DNA from: Armigeres subalbatus
Taxonomy: Eukaryota > Arthropoda > Insecta > Diptera > Culicidae
Assembly (NCBI RefSeq): GCF_024139115.2
Contig: NW_026942808.1
Location: forward strand, 1 to 64,000
Direction: 5' to 3'
DNA: 64,000 nucleotides
Shown: piece by piece, positions 22,382-33,629 of the stretch
Layout: the number at the start of each line of letters is the position of its first letter
Position numbering within the stretch: the first letter of the stretch is position 1
Position numbers and translations under genes: made by a program
Notes under the pieces: model-generated
Seen by the model: the letters and a program-made list of their open reading frames with translations, nothing else
Databases searched by the model: none
Told to the model about the DNA's origin: nothing

Positions 22382-22674
22382 TTAATATTTGGTATTATTT
22401 TTTGGTGTTTTACCTCTCATGCACATCAAGTGCTGTTATCGAAGTCACCAAAACTGTTCACATAGCGGATAACACCATGCTTTAAGAAGAAATGCGGCTT
22501 CGTGAAGTGTGAAGACTTATACAAAATTTAAAGTTGGTTTATATCAATCACACCACCCCCACTGGCTGGTAATGATATTATGGAAGAATCAGATGGTTCA
22601 TAAAACAATGTGACATTCTCCCGTATGTAAACTTGTCATCCTACTTGAATGATATCCGGGAAAAAAAACGTTTG

Positions 22675-22983
22675 CTATTCGGGGAATACCTTTTGATTCA
22701 GCATACATTTCATTCCCATTACAACGTTGCTGCTGCTTTCAACGGCGAATAAAATGGATGTGAAACTGATGCACCCTTTGGTAATATTCACTTTCAAGTT
22801 ACTGTTCTCTAGAAATTCCATCGTCATTGCCAACGACATGTTCGATTTCAACGTCATTATCAAACTAACTCGGATAGGGGACTGCTTACTCGTCTTCATT
22901 TTGTAATTATAACAGTATCCTTCGGTAACACACAGCGGGATTATCCATTCACCCGCTGGTTCGAACTCATCTCTGCTACTCAT
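22675..22983 (-). CDS. Hypothetical 102-codon frame, possible exon
   Basis: ATG to TAG open frame. The protein has EWIIPLCVTEGYCYNYKMK near the N terminus, three further Cys (in KGCISF, GMKCML) and two N-glycosylation sequons (NMS, NIT), which suits a secreted or extracellular segment. A candidate donor AAAAG|GTATTC (22689) and acceptor AAGTAG (22641) would remove a 49-bp intron, short but possible, and replace the last codons. I do not recognise the family. It may be a decayed or lineage-specific gene. Confidence 0.28.
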   Translation of the reverse strand: MSSRDEFEPAGEWIIPLCVTEGYCYNYKMKTSKQSPIRVSLIMTLKSNMSLAMTMEFLENSNLKVNITKGCISFTSILFAVESSSNVVMGMKCMLNQKVFPE

Positions 22984-23382
22984 TTTGTGACATACTTGAT
23001 ATACTTACATAATGCAGGACTCCATCATAAAGGTAGGTAGGATGCCATGCTTTGCTTTGTTGGTCGTATGAGAAGTTTATTAGCCATCATCGCCTGCTGG
23101 GATGTGACGAAGCTATTATCAGGAAAGCTACTTTCTCTAGAAAAGGATTCTTATTTCGGCGAATGAAATATATCTCTCCGTATGTAGGGTTCAATTTATT
23201 TATCGAATATTTAGGTTATATTTAGAAGTTAAATTGCAATAGGAATGAAGCATTCATTTCACCTAAATTCTTAACAAAATGCTTTAAAATGGTTTACTCA
23301 AACATCCGAGCTTGTCACGTACGAAGGTCAGTATACTGTCAGTAGAAAGATGCCAAGCTGTAATTCTTTTCGCCATTGGCGC

Positions 23383-23610
23383 TTAGCACCATAAAAAAAT
23401 GTTTCCGGAATTGCTAAATAGTTGAGACCTAATTTCGTTGTCGTTGGTCATGCAAAGTTTGCCGAGTCGCGTGAAAAAGGCATCAAAGAAACCCTCATCA
23501 TCGTTTTCCCGTGTAGCCTGCTCTGTGCCATACCTCACGAACAAATTCTGGTATCCATTACAGTGGTAGACAGTCGTTTTGCTGCATTCCGTTTTATTCG
23601 TATCATTTTC
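23383..23610 (-). pseudogene. Coding-like open patch with Cys and sequon, unknown product
   Basis: A 75-codon frame without a start, bounded by TAA on both sides. It reads NKTECSKTTVYHCNGYQNLF then EGFFDAFFTRLGKLC, with one sequon and Cys spacing suggestive of an extracellular domain. No low complexity. Probably an exon or exon relic. Partner exons cannot be joined in frame without breaks. Confidence 0.3.
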
Positions 23611-23639
23611 TTACGACAGATTTCAGACATTTCCATATC

Positions 23640-23885
23640 AATCAACTGGGAAGCTTGGAATTTCCGTACAATTTCACACTGAAATTTCGAAAAGCTTTCT
23701 GTAAAAACGAAGAAAGAATTCTCGGGGAAATTCCGAAGAATTTCTCATACAAATAAATAAAAAGTCCATTCAAATTTCGAACAACTTCTTGTACATAACG
23801 AATTTCCAATGGAATTTCAGAATGAGTTTTCGTGGAAATTCCCAAGGATTTTTCGTTGAAATCCAAATATTTTCTCGTTGTTTTT
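23640..23885. repeat. Degenerate GAATTTC-type repeats
   Basis: Irregular repeats of AATTTCGAA, GAATTTC and GGAAATTCC at about 25-35-bp spacing, of the same general kind as the subrepeats in the arms of the 41.2-48.5-kb element. Confidence 0.45.
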
Positions 23886-23889
23886 GAAC

Positions 23890-24590
23890 GGGGAAGGGTC
23901 GTTTTGCCGAAAGTTTAGACCAAATAACTCAAGGCCGACAGTTAGCTAACAGGTGGTTCGGTCAAAAAAGTTATCTGACCGAATAGGTCATTTGGCCGAA
24001 AATGCCGTTTGGCAGAATAGGCCATTTGGCCAAAAATGTTATTTGGTTGAAATGATTATAAGGCCGAAAGTGTCGTTTGACCGAATTGGTCATTTCGCTG
24101 GAAAAAATACTTTGGTCAAATAGGTAATTTATCCAAAAATGCCGTTTGGCCAAATAGTCGTTTAGTAGAAAGAGCTATTTGGCCGAACGTGTCGACTTGT
24201 TTGGCCGTTCGGCTCGCTCAGCAACTGACCTATTCGGCTAAAAAACGTTTTTGGCCAAATCATATTCGATTTAATAACCGTTTCAGACAAACGGAATTCA
24301 GCTAGATGACTTTCGGCTAAACGTGACATTCGGCCAGGTGACATTCGAACAAATGACTTTTCACAGAGTGACTTTTGGCCAAACGAAAAAAAGAGCCTTT
24401 TGACCGAAAGTCAAGACCACAAGGATGAAAGTTGTTTTGGCCAAATCCCATCTGACCAAAAGTGTTATTTGGCAGAACTGGTTCTTTGGCCGAAAAAGCC
24501 AAGGGAGTCCATATATTTGGTCATATGACCAGTTCAGCAAAGAAAAATTTCGGCCGTATGATCCGTTCGACCAAATTTCCTTTTTCCCTT
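23890..24590. repeat. ~20-25-bp minisatellite, TTTGGCCGAAAATG type
   Basis: About 25-30 degenerate units such as CATTTGGCCGAAAATGCCG, GTTTGGCAGAATAGG and ACTTTCGGC, in mixed orientation towards the right end. A related array flanks the polypyrimidine tract at 31.1-31.5 kb. Confidence 0.85.
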
Positions 24591-25208
24591 CTTCCTTTTC
24601 TTCTTCCCTCATCCTTAATCCTTCCTCCTTCTTCCATCTTCCATCTTCCCTCTTCCAGCTTCCCTCTTCCATCTTCCTTCTTCCATCTTCCATCTTACCT
24701 CTTCCTTCCTCAATTTTCCATCTTCCATCTTCCTTCTTCCTTCATCCTTTCTCCTTCTTTCATCTTCCTTCTTTCTTCTTCCTTCTTACTTTCTCCTTAT
24801 TCCTACTCCCTTCTTTCTTTTTCTTTCTTCCTATTTCCTTCTTCTTTCTTTTTCTTTCTTCCTATTTCCTTCTTCTTTTTTTTTCTTTTTACCTTTTTTC
24901 TTTTCCATCTTCTTTCTTCCTTAGCCCTTCTTCCTTTTTTCGTCTTTCTTTCTTCCTCAATCTTTATCTTCCTTCATCCTTCTTCCTTATTTCTTCTCTC
25001 TCCTTTCTTCTTTCTTCTTCCTTCTTCCTTCTTCCTTTATCTTCCTTCATCCTTCTTCCTTATTTCTTCTTCATTCTTCTCTCTTCCTTCTTCCTTCTTC
25101 TTTCTTCCTTCTTCCTTCTTCTTTCTGCTGGCTTCCTTTTTGCTTCTTCCTTCTTCCTTATTCCTTCTTCCATCTTCCTTGTTCCTTCTTCCTGCTTCCT
25201 TCTTCACG
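24577..25208. repeat. 630-bp polypyrimidine tract (CTTCTTC/CTTCC)n
   Basis: Almost pure C/T on the plus strand, built from TTCC, CTTCTTCC and TTTCTTT blocks. Open frames of 273 and 299 codons cross it only because such DNA lacks stops. Their F/S/L/P repeats are not a protein. A tract this long can form triplex (H-DNA). Confidence 0.95.
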
Positions 25209-25385
25209 GGAAACGACATTGTCATATGTCACAAGTTCCAAGGTAAAAAAATCACCTTCAAACACATCCCCATCAACGACTACCTCAGCACCAACACCAC
25301 TAGGCCTTCCTCTATATCTACCTGCCACCATGTACTTTGTTTTGATAGAGTTAAAAGTTAAGCCCACCTCACCGTCTTCCTTTTC
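25209..25385 (-). pseudogene. RTE reverse-transcriptase scrap
   Basis: The minus translation contains KTKYMVAGRYRGRPSGVG and AEVVVDGDVFE, matching the region C-terminal to the RT catalytic motif in the copy at 42125-42920. It is about 60 codons long and truncated at both ends, with the polypyrimidine tract abutting its 3' side. Confidence 0.8.
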
Positions 25386-26504
25386 AGTGCACAGTGGCGG
25401 AAAGCCGGACAAAACCTCAAAATTTGTTTCGTGATTTTCGTGAAGCCCATATTTTTTTAATTTAACATATATATTGAATAGGGTGCCCATGGAATGTATG
25501 AAAAAAAAATTGTCATCGAATTTCAAAAAACGACATTGCTCACAAATTTCATTACCCCAAAATATGACCCGATGTATAATTTGAGCTCAATCGGACATGA
25601 TTTAGGGGTGCCTAAAATTCAGCAAAGTTTTAGCCATGAAAATTTTTCCAAAAGACCAAAGGAAAAGTCGAAAACCGAATTTTTGTTTTTGATGCCAAAT
25701 GACTTAAAAATGCATGAAACGTCAATATCTGATGTTACCTAAAAAAAATATTTTTTTAAAATCGTTTTTTTCTCTTAGAACATTTTTGGGACAATACTTA
25801 GGGGTGGTCAAAATTAATAAAAATATCAAAAATTTATTTTTTTTTCACAAGAGGTAAATAATTTTTTTTGTTTTTTGATGCCCAAGGACTCAAAATGCAT
25901 GAAGCTTTGAGAATTATTAAAAAAAAATAAACTGTTTTGGGACTTTGAAAAAAAATCTTATGGCGAAAACAATTTGTCAACGAATTTAAAAATCGGACGT
26001 TATGCAAACATTTCCTAAGCCCTAAAATATGCCCCTATGCAAAATATTCGGTTGCAGCAACTTCTAACTACTAACTTGATGCATTCATGTAGCAGTCACA
26101 GACTCTGATTTAAGAGAGGTGTGCGGCTTGGGTAGAGTTACCAAATTTAATTTATTTAAGGAAGGAACGTCATCGTTACCGTCATCCCGTCGTGCATCAG
26201 GCCTATTACTCCCATCGGATCGGTGTTGAACTTAGTCTGTAGATTAAAAAAACACCTTAATAAAGACTAAAAAAAAACTCCCATCGGATTGCAAAGCTGC
26301 CCCGTTAAACATTTAAATGTCCGGCATTCTTCATGTCTAGTCCACTGTAGGCATGACTAAAATTGCATCATGTGGATGGTCCCTGCTATAAAAGCTTTGG
26401 ATTTTAACTAAATAAGTTTGATATCCTTTTCTTGATCGACCATCTGCAGCAAGCTTCCCGTAGAACGTTTATTATTACTTTTGGTAAAAAAAAACCTCAA
26501 AGTA

Positions 26505-27747
26505 TAGGGGAGGAGGTTCGGTTGAGGGCACCGTTCGATTAAGGGCACCCCTATGTATCTTTTGACAGATAAGAGATTCTGTCATTCTGACAACCGTCAT
26601 TTGTTTGCTATAATAGCATGATGTTTTGTGCTCAATATCAAACCGGATGGGCATCTCTACATTGAACTAGAAACAAATAAATTTTTCGTACAAGAAAAAC
26701 AACACGAAAGTTTTTTTGGCCTTTTTCAAAGTGTCATAAATTAAAGGATTTAATTCAAAAAGTGAGTTCTAATGCGTATTTACACAGTAAATTTAATCTA
26801 TTTGAGGCCCAATGTCGATTGCCATCAAAATTTTAGCGCGAATTTTGTTTTCTTCTCGTTCCAAAAAGGCTGCGAAATTCGGTTGTGGGCACCTTTATTG
26901 GTTCGGTTATGGGCACCCTCATTTTATTAATAAATCATTCAATATCGTTTTACTTGTTCCTTAACTTATTTTAATAACGTTTTAAGGCAGTTTTTATAAT
27001 TAGTTTGACATAATTGTTCGAAATAATGAGTTTATTTAATATTTTTGTTCTTTGGGCATGTTTAGTCATTATACACACACTTTTTGGAACAAAGCGTTGA
27101 CCGATTTGCTTGCAACAAGTTGCATTCGACGGGGAATGCTTTCCCATTGTTTCCTATTGAAAATTGGTCAGATCGGACTATGGGATCAAAATTTATGGCC
27201 AAAATATTAGTTTTTGAAATGAACGAGAAAGGCACTATTGCCGCTAGGGTGATTAATCAGGATTTTTTCGACTGTGATGCATACCAATAAAACGTAAATC
27301 AATGAAAAATTAAAACCCATTTACCTAAAGTGCTATTTTAGACCTTTCTTATGTGATTTTTTTCAACATCCTCCTTAATGCACCGAGGAAGGCATCATCA
27401 CTGCTAGGTGAATTGATTTGAGTTTTTTTAGCGTCTCCTGGCTTTTAGAATGAATAAAGTATTCCTTGTCTTTAATTCTGGGTGGTTTTTATTCATGCTT
27501 CTTTATCTTAGCTAAGTTTTCGAGGGTGCCCACAACCGAACCACGAAATGAAAATGTCCAAAAATGTCAAATTTTCTAAATTGTCAATATTTTTTTCTAA
27601 ATCGATGAAATCATATTAATTTCTTTGCTAGTAGTAAGGTTATAAGTTTAGCTTTCGATTACTATGCAAATGTCGACATAAGATCAACCAGGGCCAAAGT
27701 TATGGACCAAACACAAAAGGGTGCCCACAACCGAACCTCCTCCCCTA
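26505..27747. mobile_element. 1.24-kb TIR element, TAGGGGAGGAGGTTCGGTTG ends
   Basis: TAGGGGAGGAGGTTCGGTTG and its complement CAACCGAACCTCCTCCCCTA form the ends. Inner GTTCGGTT.TGGGCACC motifs recur at about 26885-26925 and inverted at about 27522-27542. The centre (27085-27290) is a piece of the GT-microsatellite interspersed repeat. A solo end of the same family occurs near 51808-51857. Confidence 0.78.
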
Positions 27748-28055
27748 CAACTATTCTTCATTATCGAGAAGAAAAAAAATTCACTGTCAGAAAAAAAGTC
27801 TACTTTCCGACCTTCGTCTACTACGATCCACCTCCGGAGTCCCGAAAAAATGTTCTAAGAGAAAAAATCGTTTTTTTTTTTCAAACAAAAATTTTTTTAG
27901 GCAACATCACGATTCATGCATTTTTAAGTCATTTGACATCAAAAACAATTCGATTTTTGGCTTTTCCTTTGGTCCTCCCTTGGGGTAATTTCCATGGGTA
28001 AAAATTTAAAAACTCTGATGAATTTTAGGCACCCTTAAATTATGTCTGATTGAGC

Positions 28056-28253
28056 AAAATATATTTTAGTTACCAAATAAAGATTGTCGCAGTCGTCGCT
28101 GTCCGGAACATCTTTTGCTGGCGAGGATAGGGGAGCTAAATGTCAAAGAAGGAAATTCCATTCGATTTGACAGCTTGGTACCCAACATGTTCCGGACAGC
28201 AGAACAAAGGAAACCGAAGCGACAATATTTATCTAGTAACTAAAATATCTTTT
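28056..28253. mobile_element. hAT-like MITE, 198 bp, exact 8-bp duplication
   Basis: GATTGAGC lies at 28048-28055 and 28254-28261. The inverted ends run AAAAKATATTTTAGTTAC and on to ATTGTCGC. A second inner pair, GCTGTCCGGAACAT / ATGTTCCGGACAGC, lies within. Inserted in the right arm of the 2.9-kb foldback. Non-coding. Confidence 0.85.
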
Positions 28254-28529
28254 GATTGAGCTCAAATTTTGCATGGGGTCATATTTTGAAGTAATGAAAC
28301 TTGTGAGCAATGTCGATTTGTTAAATTCGATTATGTCATTTTCATTGGCACCCTAATATTGAAAGAGCTAGTTCCAAAATATTTTGATTGCAGCTTGTAA
28401 AATTAATTTTGGTGTCTTGTTGAAGTTCATTCCGTAAAGTATCTCCAGAACAAATATGTATGGGAAAATGAAATTTGGCTAAACTTTTTTGGGAAAGATT
28501 CGAAAAGATCTGGTATTATGTATTAAAAT

Positions 28530-29285
28530 CTTTTTGCCTTTCTCGTACAACAAAGTTGTACCGAAAGGCTATCATTTCACTCCGAAAACAAACTTTTGAT
28601 AAGAGTTCCGGAGACCTATAGTATTATATACCAATCGATTCAGCTCGACGAGCTGAACAAATGTCTGTCTGTCCGTGTGTGTGTATGTGTGTGTATGTGT
28701 GTGTATGTGTGTGTGTATGTGTGTGCACAAAATGCTATAAAAAACATTAGCCAATTTTTCACATAGTAACTCTTAACCGATTTTCTTGCAACAAGTTGCA
28801 TCCGACAGAGACTAAAACGCTGTTGATCACTATTGAATTTCATAACAATTGCGAATCGCATAAAAAAGATAATATTAAAATAGTGATGAGACATAGTCAC
28901 ATAGAACAATAATGTGTTATGAAAAATGCCTTGCATCTACGAATATTTTTGAAGTTTATCCGTGGCTTGCTCCCATTAAGAGTTTCATCGTACTATAAAG
29001 ATGCTCGTGTTGCACGCATTTAGGCGTAAGTAGGCTCTTCGTTCAGTTTCATAGTACTATGAAATTGTCCGAAAGTCAAAATTCGAACATAAGAAATTCG
29101 AGAAACTTTTGGCAGCGCCATCTGTCGTCTACTAGTGTAAATTTTTCTATCATAACATTAGACGGTGTAACTGTTTTGCCTTTCTTGTACATCATCGAGG
29201 TGTAAGCGTAAAGGCTACATTTATTACCTTTTTGCGCGAGAAAGGCGCCATCACCGCTAGGTGGATTAATCTGGGTTTTTTTGTC
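28530..29285 (+). repeat. Interspersed repeat with GT microsatellite
   Basis: Motifs in order: ACAAAGTTGTACCGAAAGGC, CGGAGACCTATAGTATTATA, CAGCTCGACGAGCTGAAC, a (GTGTAT)n block at 28675-28730, CTTGCAACAAGTTGCATCCG, and the end CACCGCTAGGTGGATTAATC. Parts of the same family are at 27065-27290, 34290-34362, 37120-37470 and 39060-39115. By recollection such units are common in Aedes. Its class is not established here. Confidence 0.75.
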
Positions 29286-29443
29286 TACTTTCCGGTGGTT
29301 AGTGTGATGAATTGTGCATAGCTGCACCAAAGCGGGAAATTGACTGATGCAATGTTAGAATGAGGACGCTGTCTTTGTTACAGATCCTAGGGCTTGCGGA
29401 AGCCCTTGGATAACATAAAGTATGTCGGATAATCATTTTAACC

Positions 29444-30975
29444 TCAAAATGAATTCAACGTTTCGAAATTACTCTGTGGTGAAGTTTTGAACGTAATCTC
29501 AGGTTTTGTCCGGAATTTGTATGAGGGCCCCCCACTTTGCAGTGAGACAAAAGCCTCCACTACTGCTCTGCGATCGATTCCAATAAGGTCGATGTCGTCC
29601 GCAAAACCAAGGAGCATATGCGACCGTGTGATGATAGTGCCGTTCCTCTGCACGCCAGATCTCCTAATAGCGCCTTCGAGTGCAATGATGAACAAGTCGA
29701 AAGTGCATCACCCTGCTTCAATCCATCTAAGGCCACAAACGAGGTTGAAGTGTGAAGTGTCTGCAATTCGAATACTTGATTTCGAGCCATCCAGCGTTGC
29801 ACGTATCAGTCTAATCTGTTTCGTCGGAAAACCATGTTCGGACATTATCTGCCACAGATCATTTCTTTTCACTGAATCGTACGCTGCTTTGAAATCGATG
29901 AAAAGATGATGAGTCTGGAAGTTGTACTCCCGGAATTTATCAACATCTGATCCGTCGTTGATCGGCCCTTATGAAAACCTGCCCTCGCTGAAGAAGGACT
30001 CCTCAAGCGGTCTCAGTTTGTTAAACAGGATACGCGACAGGATTTTGTACACCGAGTTCAGAAGGGTGATCCCTCTGTAATTGGCACACTCTAGTCTGTG
30101 CCCTTTCTTATAGATTGGGCATATGAGGCCATCCAACCAGCCGGCAGGCAGTTTTTCATCCTCCCATATTTTCTGGATAATGTGGTGGATTGATTGATGC
30201 AGCTGCTCACTTCCGTGTTTGAGAAGCTCGACCGGGATCTCGTCCTTCCCAGCAGCTTTACTGTTTTTCAGCTCGTTTAGAGCCTTCTTAACCTCGTCCA
30301 GCGTTGGTGGTTCCACAGCTTGAAGTGCTCCTTCCACCTGGCTGCCACCATAGTCTTGTCTGCCAGCAAATTCCCCTCTCGATCATTGCACATGGTGGGC
30401 ACTGGCGCAATCTTATGCCTTATGCCTATAGTTGAAGAAGCAAAGGGGCAAACCTTCATTCTAAACACGCAAATGCGATCGCTTATCGGCTTCCACCGGA
30501 TAACACGCTTCCTGTGCTTCCCGATCACCATGAAGCCAACTCCTCGTTCGCTCTGTCACCACCGCTATAGTAGATGTGGTACTTGAATGAAGTGTTCGCT
30601 ATGGAATCCACCGCCCGGAATTCACGTTCTCCAGTTGTAGGCCACCGTATTTCCTGGATTGCTGCCAAACTCACGCCGACCTTTTGCAGCTCACGAGCCA
30701 GGAGCCCAACACGTGCGGGTTCATTCAAAGTTCTCACGTTCCAAGATCCGACTTTCCAATCATTGTCCTTTATTCGTTGCCGGATCTGTTGCCGTTGAAT
30801 CAATCCGTTTGCTCTACTTTTGCCTTTCTTGGTAGCTGTAGAATCTTCGGTAGACTACCTTACCAGGGTTGCGCTACCTACATCGCGTTGAAGGGGCTGC
30901 CTTCTCGCTGGCACTCGGACGATGATCAGCCGACCTTAACATGGGGAACAGACGCTGTTGTGGGCCGCCATTAAA
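29444..30975 (-). pseudogene. RTE-clade (JAM1-like) non-LTR retrotransposon, internally deleted
   Basis: On the minus strand, from the 5' side: an endonuclease start near 30803 with WKVGSWNVRTLNEPARVGLL and AAIQEIRW (AP-endonuclease-type core). Then VIGKHRKRVIRWKPISDRIC, after which most of the endonuclease is deleted and the frame jumps to the RT entry. RT blocks follow at 30337-29969 (LNELKNSKAAGKDEIPVELL; CPIYKKG; NYRGITLLNSVYKILSRIL), then GLKQGDALS and the catalytic FADD (about 29610). Stops and frame changes break it and the C terminus is lost. An intact element would copy its RNA at a nicked target. This one cannot. Confidence 0.88.
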
Positions 30976-31069
30976 CCCATTATATACTCTGCATCCAGTC
31001 GACTGGAAATCTCTAGTCGTTTGGATCTCTAGCAGTGATGGAACTCCGGTATTGCAGCGTGTTATACGC

Positions 31070-31530
31070 GGATGAGGGACAAAAAGATGAAGGGACAAAA
31101 GGTCGAAAGAAAAAAGGTCAAAAGGGACAAAAGTTCGAAACATTCTTCCTTCTTTCTTCTTCTTCCTTCTTCATATTTTTTCTCCTTCCTCCTTTCTTGT
31201 TTCTTCTTAATCCATATTTCCCATTTCTTCGTCTTTCTTTTTAATTCTCCCTTATTACTTCTTTCTTCCTCCGTTCTTCTTCCTCATTCCTTCTTCCGGC
31301 TTCCATCTTCTTTGTTGCTTCTTCCTGCTTCCTTAAGAAAAACATTACTTTGGCTTTCTTTCTTCTTGTTTTCCTTATTCTTTCTTCCTTCTTCCTTATT
31401 TATTCTTCCTTCTTCTTTTACCAATTGTCCTTTTCGAACATTTGTCCGTTTCGGCCATTTGCCCTTTCAACCGTCTGTTCCTTTTGATGTTTTGTCTTTT
31501 CGACCTTTTATCTTTCGATCTTGGGAGCAA
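31070..31530. repeat. Composite: GACAAAAGGTCGAAA repeats around a polypyrimidine core
   Basis: 31070-31140 has purine-rich units (GGGACAAAAGGTCGAAAG), 31142-31420 is a CTTCTTCC-type tract, and 31425-31525 has inverted units (CATTTGTCC, TTTCGACCTTTT). The pattern mirrors 23890-25208. The 172-codon frame across it is low-complexity by-product. Confidence 0.8.
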
Positions 31531-32440
31531 AATTACCAAAATGTCAAGATACGTCATGTAAGAATGTCATTTAATAAGATTTTGACGTAAACTACGTCTA
31601 AGGGGAAGACTCGGATACAGGGGGACAAATGAAAATTTCCAAATTCGAGACCGTCACGAAATCATGTAAGATTTTGAACTTGAATAACGCCTTTATCTTC
31701 CGATGGATTTTTGAGATTTATATATCAATCGACTCGGAAATTCTCTACCAATTTGCCAATTATATTGTCGCGCTCTTCTCAAACGCTCAGATCTTCGCGG
31801 TGGTAACGCGCAAGCAAAGATTGCGCAGCAGCGCGCTCATAAGCTTTTCCACAGGGTGCGAGTCTGGGCTGTTAGGATTTTATAAGCCGTCGAATGGAGT
31901 TGCCATAGCTGAATAGCCGCCGTGTGTAAAGTAAATGGGCGCACTCCGGCGCGATTCAACGGAGGCTGATTGAGATGATCATGATCCGAGTGTTTATCAT
32001 GGGATGCATAATATTGAAACTTTAATTTATGAACGTTAAAATAGGGTATCGGATCATTTTGGCAGCACCCTCTTTTCTTGTCCGCAAGAGTCTCGTTTCG
32101 GCCGTCGCCGTTCAGTGCGGTTGGCTTTTGGACTCTGCTTTTTGTGCGGTGTTTCGCACAAAAAGTAGAACAATGGAGCCGGACCAGTGACCGCGGTCGA
32201 AACAAAGGTAACAAAAATGCGTAATGTAGTGCATGGTGTATAAGAAGTGATGCAGATAGGGGCATGTTTGTGCAGGCATGAGACGATCAATTGTTATCAA
32301 TGCCAATGCCCTTGCTAGTAATGCAATCATCGCAATGTAATTGCACAAACATGTTTATATTGAAAAATGACTTTGGAAAAATGTTGAACATTTTTTTTGC
32401 AAACTGAAAACTAATAAGGCCGTTACCCATATTTATTAAA
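31531..32440. other. No gene recognised; locally GC-richer
   Basis: 31760-32280 has more G+C than its surroundings. A 142-codon minus frame (31837-32265) overlaps two others on the same strand and shows no domain features. It could be a fragment of an unrecognised element. Confidence 0.3.
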
Positions 32441-32850
32441 AATTATGGTCTACGCAAGGTCAAGGTCTACTGGTCTCCGCAAAGTCAAGAGGGAGGGGGT
32501 AATATTCTTCTTCTTCTACTGAATCGAGCGGCGTGAAAATTTGAATGCAGAGGTTTTTGGGGCCGGGGAAGGTTCTTAAGATGGTTCGAGACCCCTCTCC
32601 TCTTTGAAACCTGGCTCCTATACAAATGAAACAACAATTTCATCATAACTCGAACAAATTTGGCGTGTGGAGGTTTTGGAAGGGAAGATATGTTTCTGTG
32701 GTGGTTTGCAACGCCTCCCCCTTCTGGAAAGGGGGGCTCCCATACAAATGAACCAAAAATGTCTGCATAACTCGAGAGCTAATCAGAGAATCAATTTGAA
32801 ATCAATTTTAGACGAAACAAACTTCGTCGGGTCTGCTAGTAAAAAATAAA
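32440..32850. repeat. Interspersed repeat with duplicated ~150-bp internal block
   Basis: Two direct copies of a block with GAGACCCCTCTCCTCTTTG / AACGCCTCCCCCTTCTGG, then CCATACAAATGAA and ATAACTCGA. It ends in AACTTCGTCGGGTCTGCTAG. The closing motif is familiar from arthropod repeats, but I cannot name the family. No gene. Confidence 0.5.
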
Positions 32851-33196
32851 TATTAAAATGGAAAAAAAATAAAAAAAAACTCCTCGGATTTGTTTTACCG
32901 GAAATTTTTTTTAATGCCCCTCAAATTGTTATTTTTGAGCAAAACAATCCAAGGGGGAGACATATTTAATAAAAATATTTTTATCGGCCTTATAATATTT
33001 TGTCCATTTAATTGGACGCGCCTGAATCAGATGGATTTAACTTTAATTCAGGAAGTGTGAATGCACTTAAGATATTTTTATAATACGTGGGTGCAATCAT
33101 GCGGTACTTATTGTACACGACAAAAGCCTCGGAACGCATACGTTCTTGAAACGGGCTATATGAGTTACAAAAGAGCTATCACCTTCTTGCTCCCTG

Positions 33197-33559
33197 TAAA
33201 AACTAAAAATCTCAAAACTCATGGATGATTCAAATCAAGCGTGAGTTGAAACGCACCCAACTCAGCACCTAAAAACTCATGGATGAGTTGAATCATCCAT
33301 TTGAATCATCGTAGGTTTCCTTTTGTTCTCCTTCGTTAAAAACAGTGTATTGACGTTTGTCGCATAAAATATTAAACACTCTTCCAATTCCCCCCAAGTT
33401 TATTTCAAATGCGTTTTTAAAACAAAATGATTTTTTGGCAAATGAGTGAAATGACGCGTTCAAGCATGATGCGTGATGCATTCTTTTAAAATCGCAGACG
33501 GTTTCGTTCGCACGGGAGGGCTCGTTGATTGAGATTTATGAGTGATTTTACTAACACTG
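33197..33559. mobile_element. hAT-like element, copy 1 (degenerate left end)
   Basis: The right end TTTTACTAACACTG is clear, and the left end (TAAAAACTAAAAATCTCAAA) has decayed. TCCCTG follows both ends (33191-33196, 33560-33565). The interior has GGATGAGTTGAATCATCC-type palindromes. Same family as 33630-34030. Confidence 0.55.
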
Positions 33560-33629
33560 TCCCTGATTCAAAAGTCTTGCAATGATAATATTAAAATGGT
33601 TGCACGAATATTTTATCCATAGTGACACT

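Larger units (their letters stand above)
25472..28362. mobile_element. 2.9-kb foldback element carrying nested elements
   Basis: Left arm about 25472-25790 and right arm about 27870-28362 are inverted: TATTGAATAGGGTGCCCATG / CATTGGCACCCTAATATTG, then ATTTGAGCTCAATCGGACAT and TTTAAGTCATTTG-type blocks. The right arm is longer because a 198-bp element sits in it. The interior holds a further 1.24-kb TIR element. No own gene visible. Confidence 0.7.

Noticed and set aside
23009..23110. Exon INFSYDQQSKAWHPTYLYDGVLHY with GTAAGT donor (minus strand)
   Set aside because: Attractive translation, but an in-frame TGA lies directly upstream with no acceptor in between, and the following intron would be only 33-36 bp.
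24425..25361. Two long overlapping open frames (273 and 299 codons)
   Set aside because: They cross a C/T-only tract that has few stop codons in any frame. The product is F/S/L/P low complexity, so they are not genes.
28572..28936. HTHTHTHTYTHT-type frames
   Set aside because: They translate a GT microsatellite. The same applies to the VCVCVC frame at 40671-40862.
31837..32265. 142-codon minus-strand frame
   Set aside because: It overlaps two other long frames on the same strand, has no domain features and no promoter or splice context. I could not support it as a gene.
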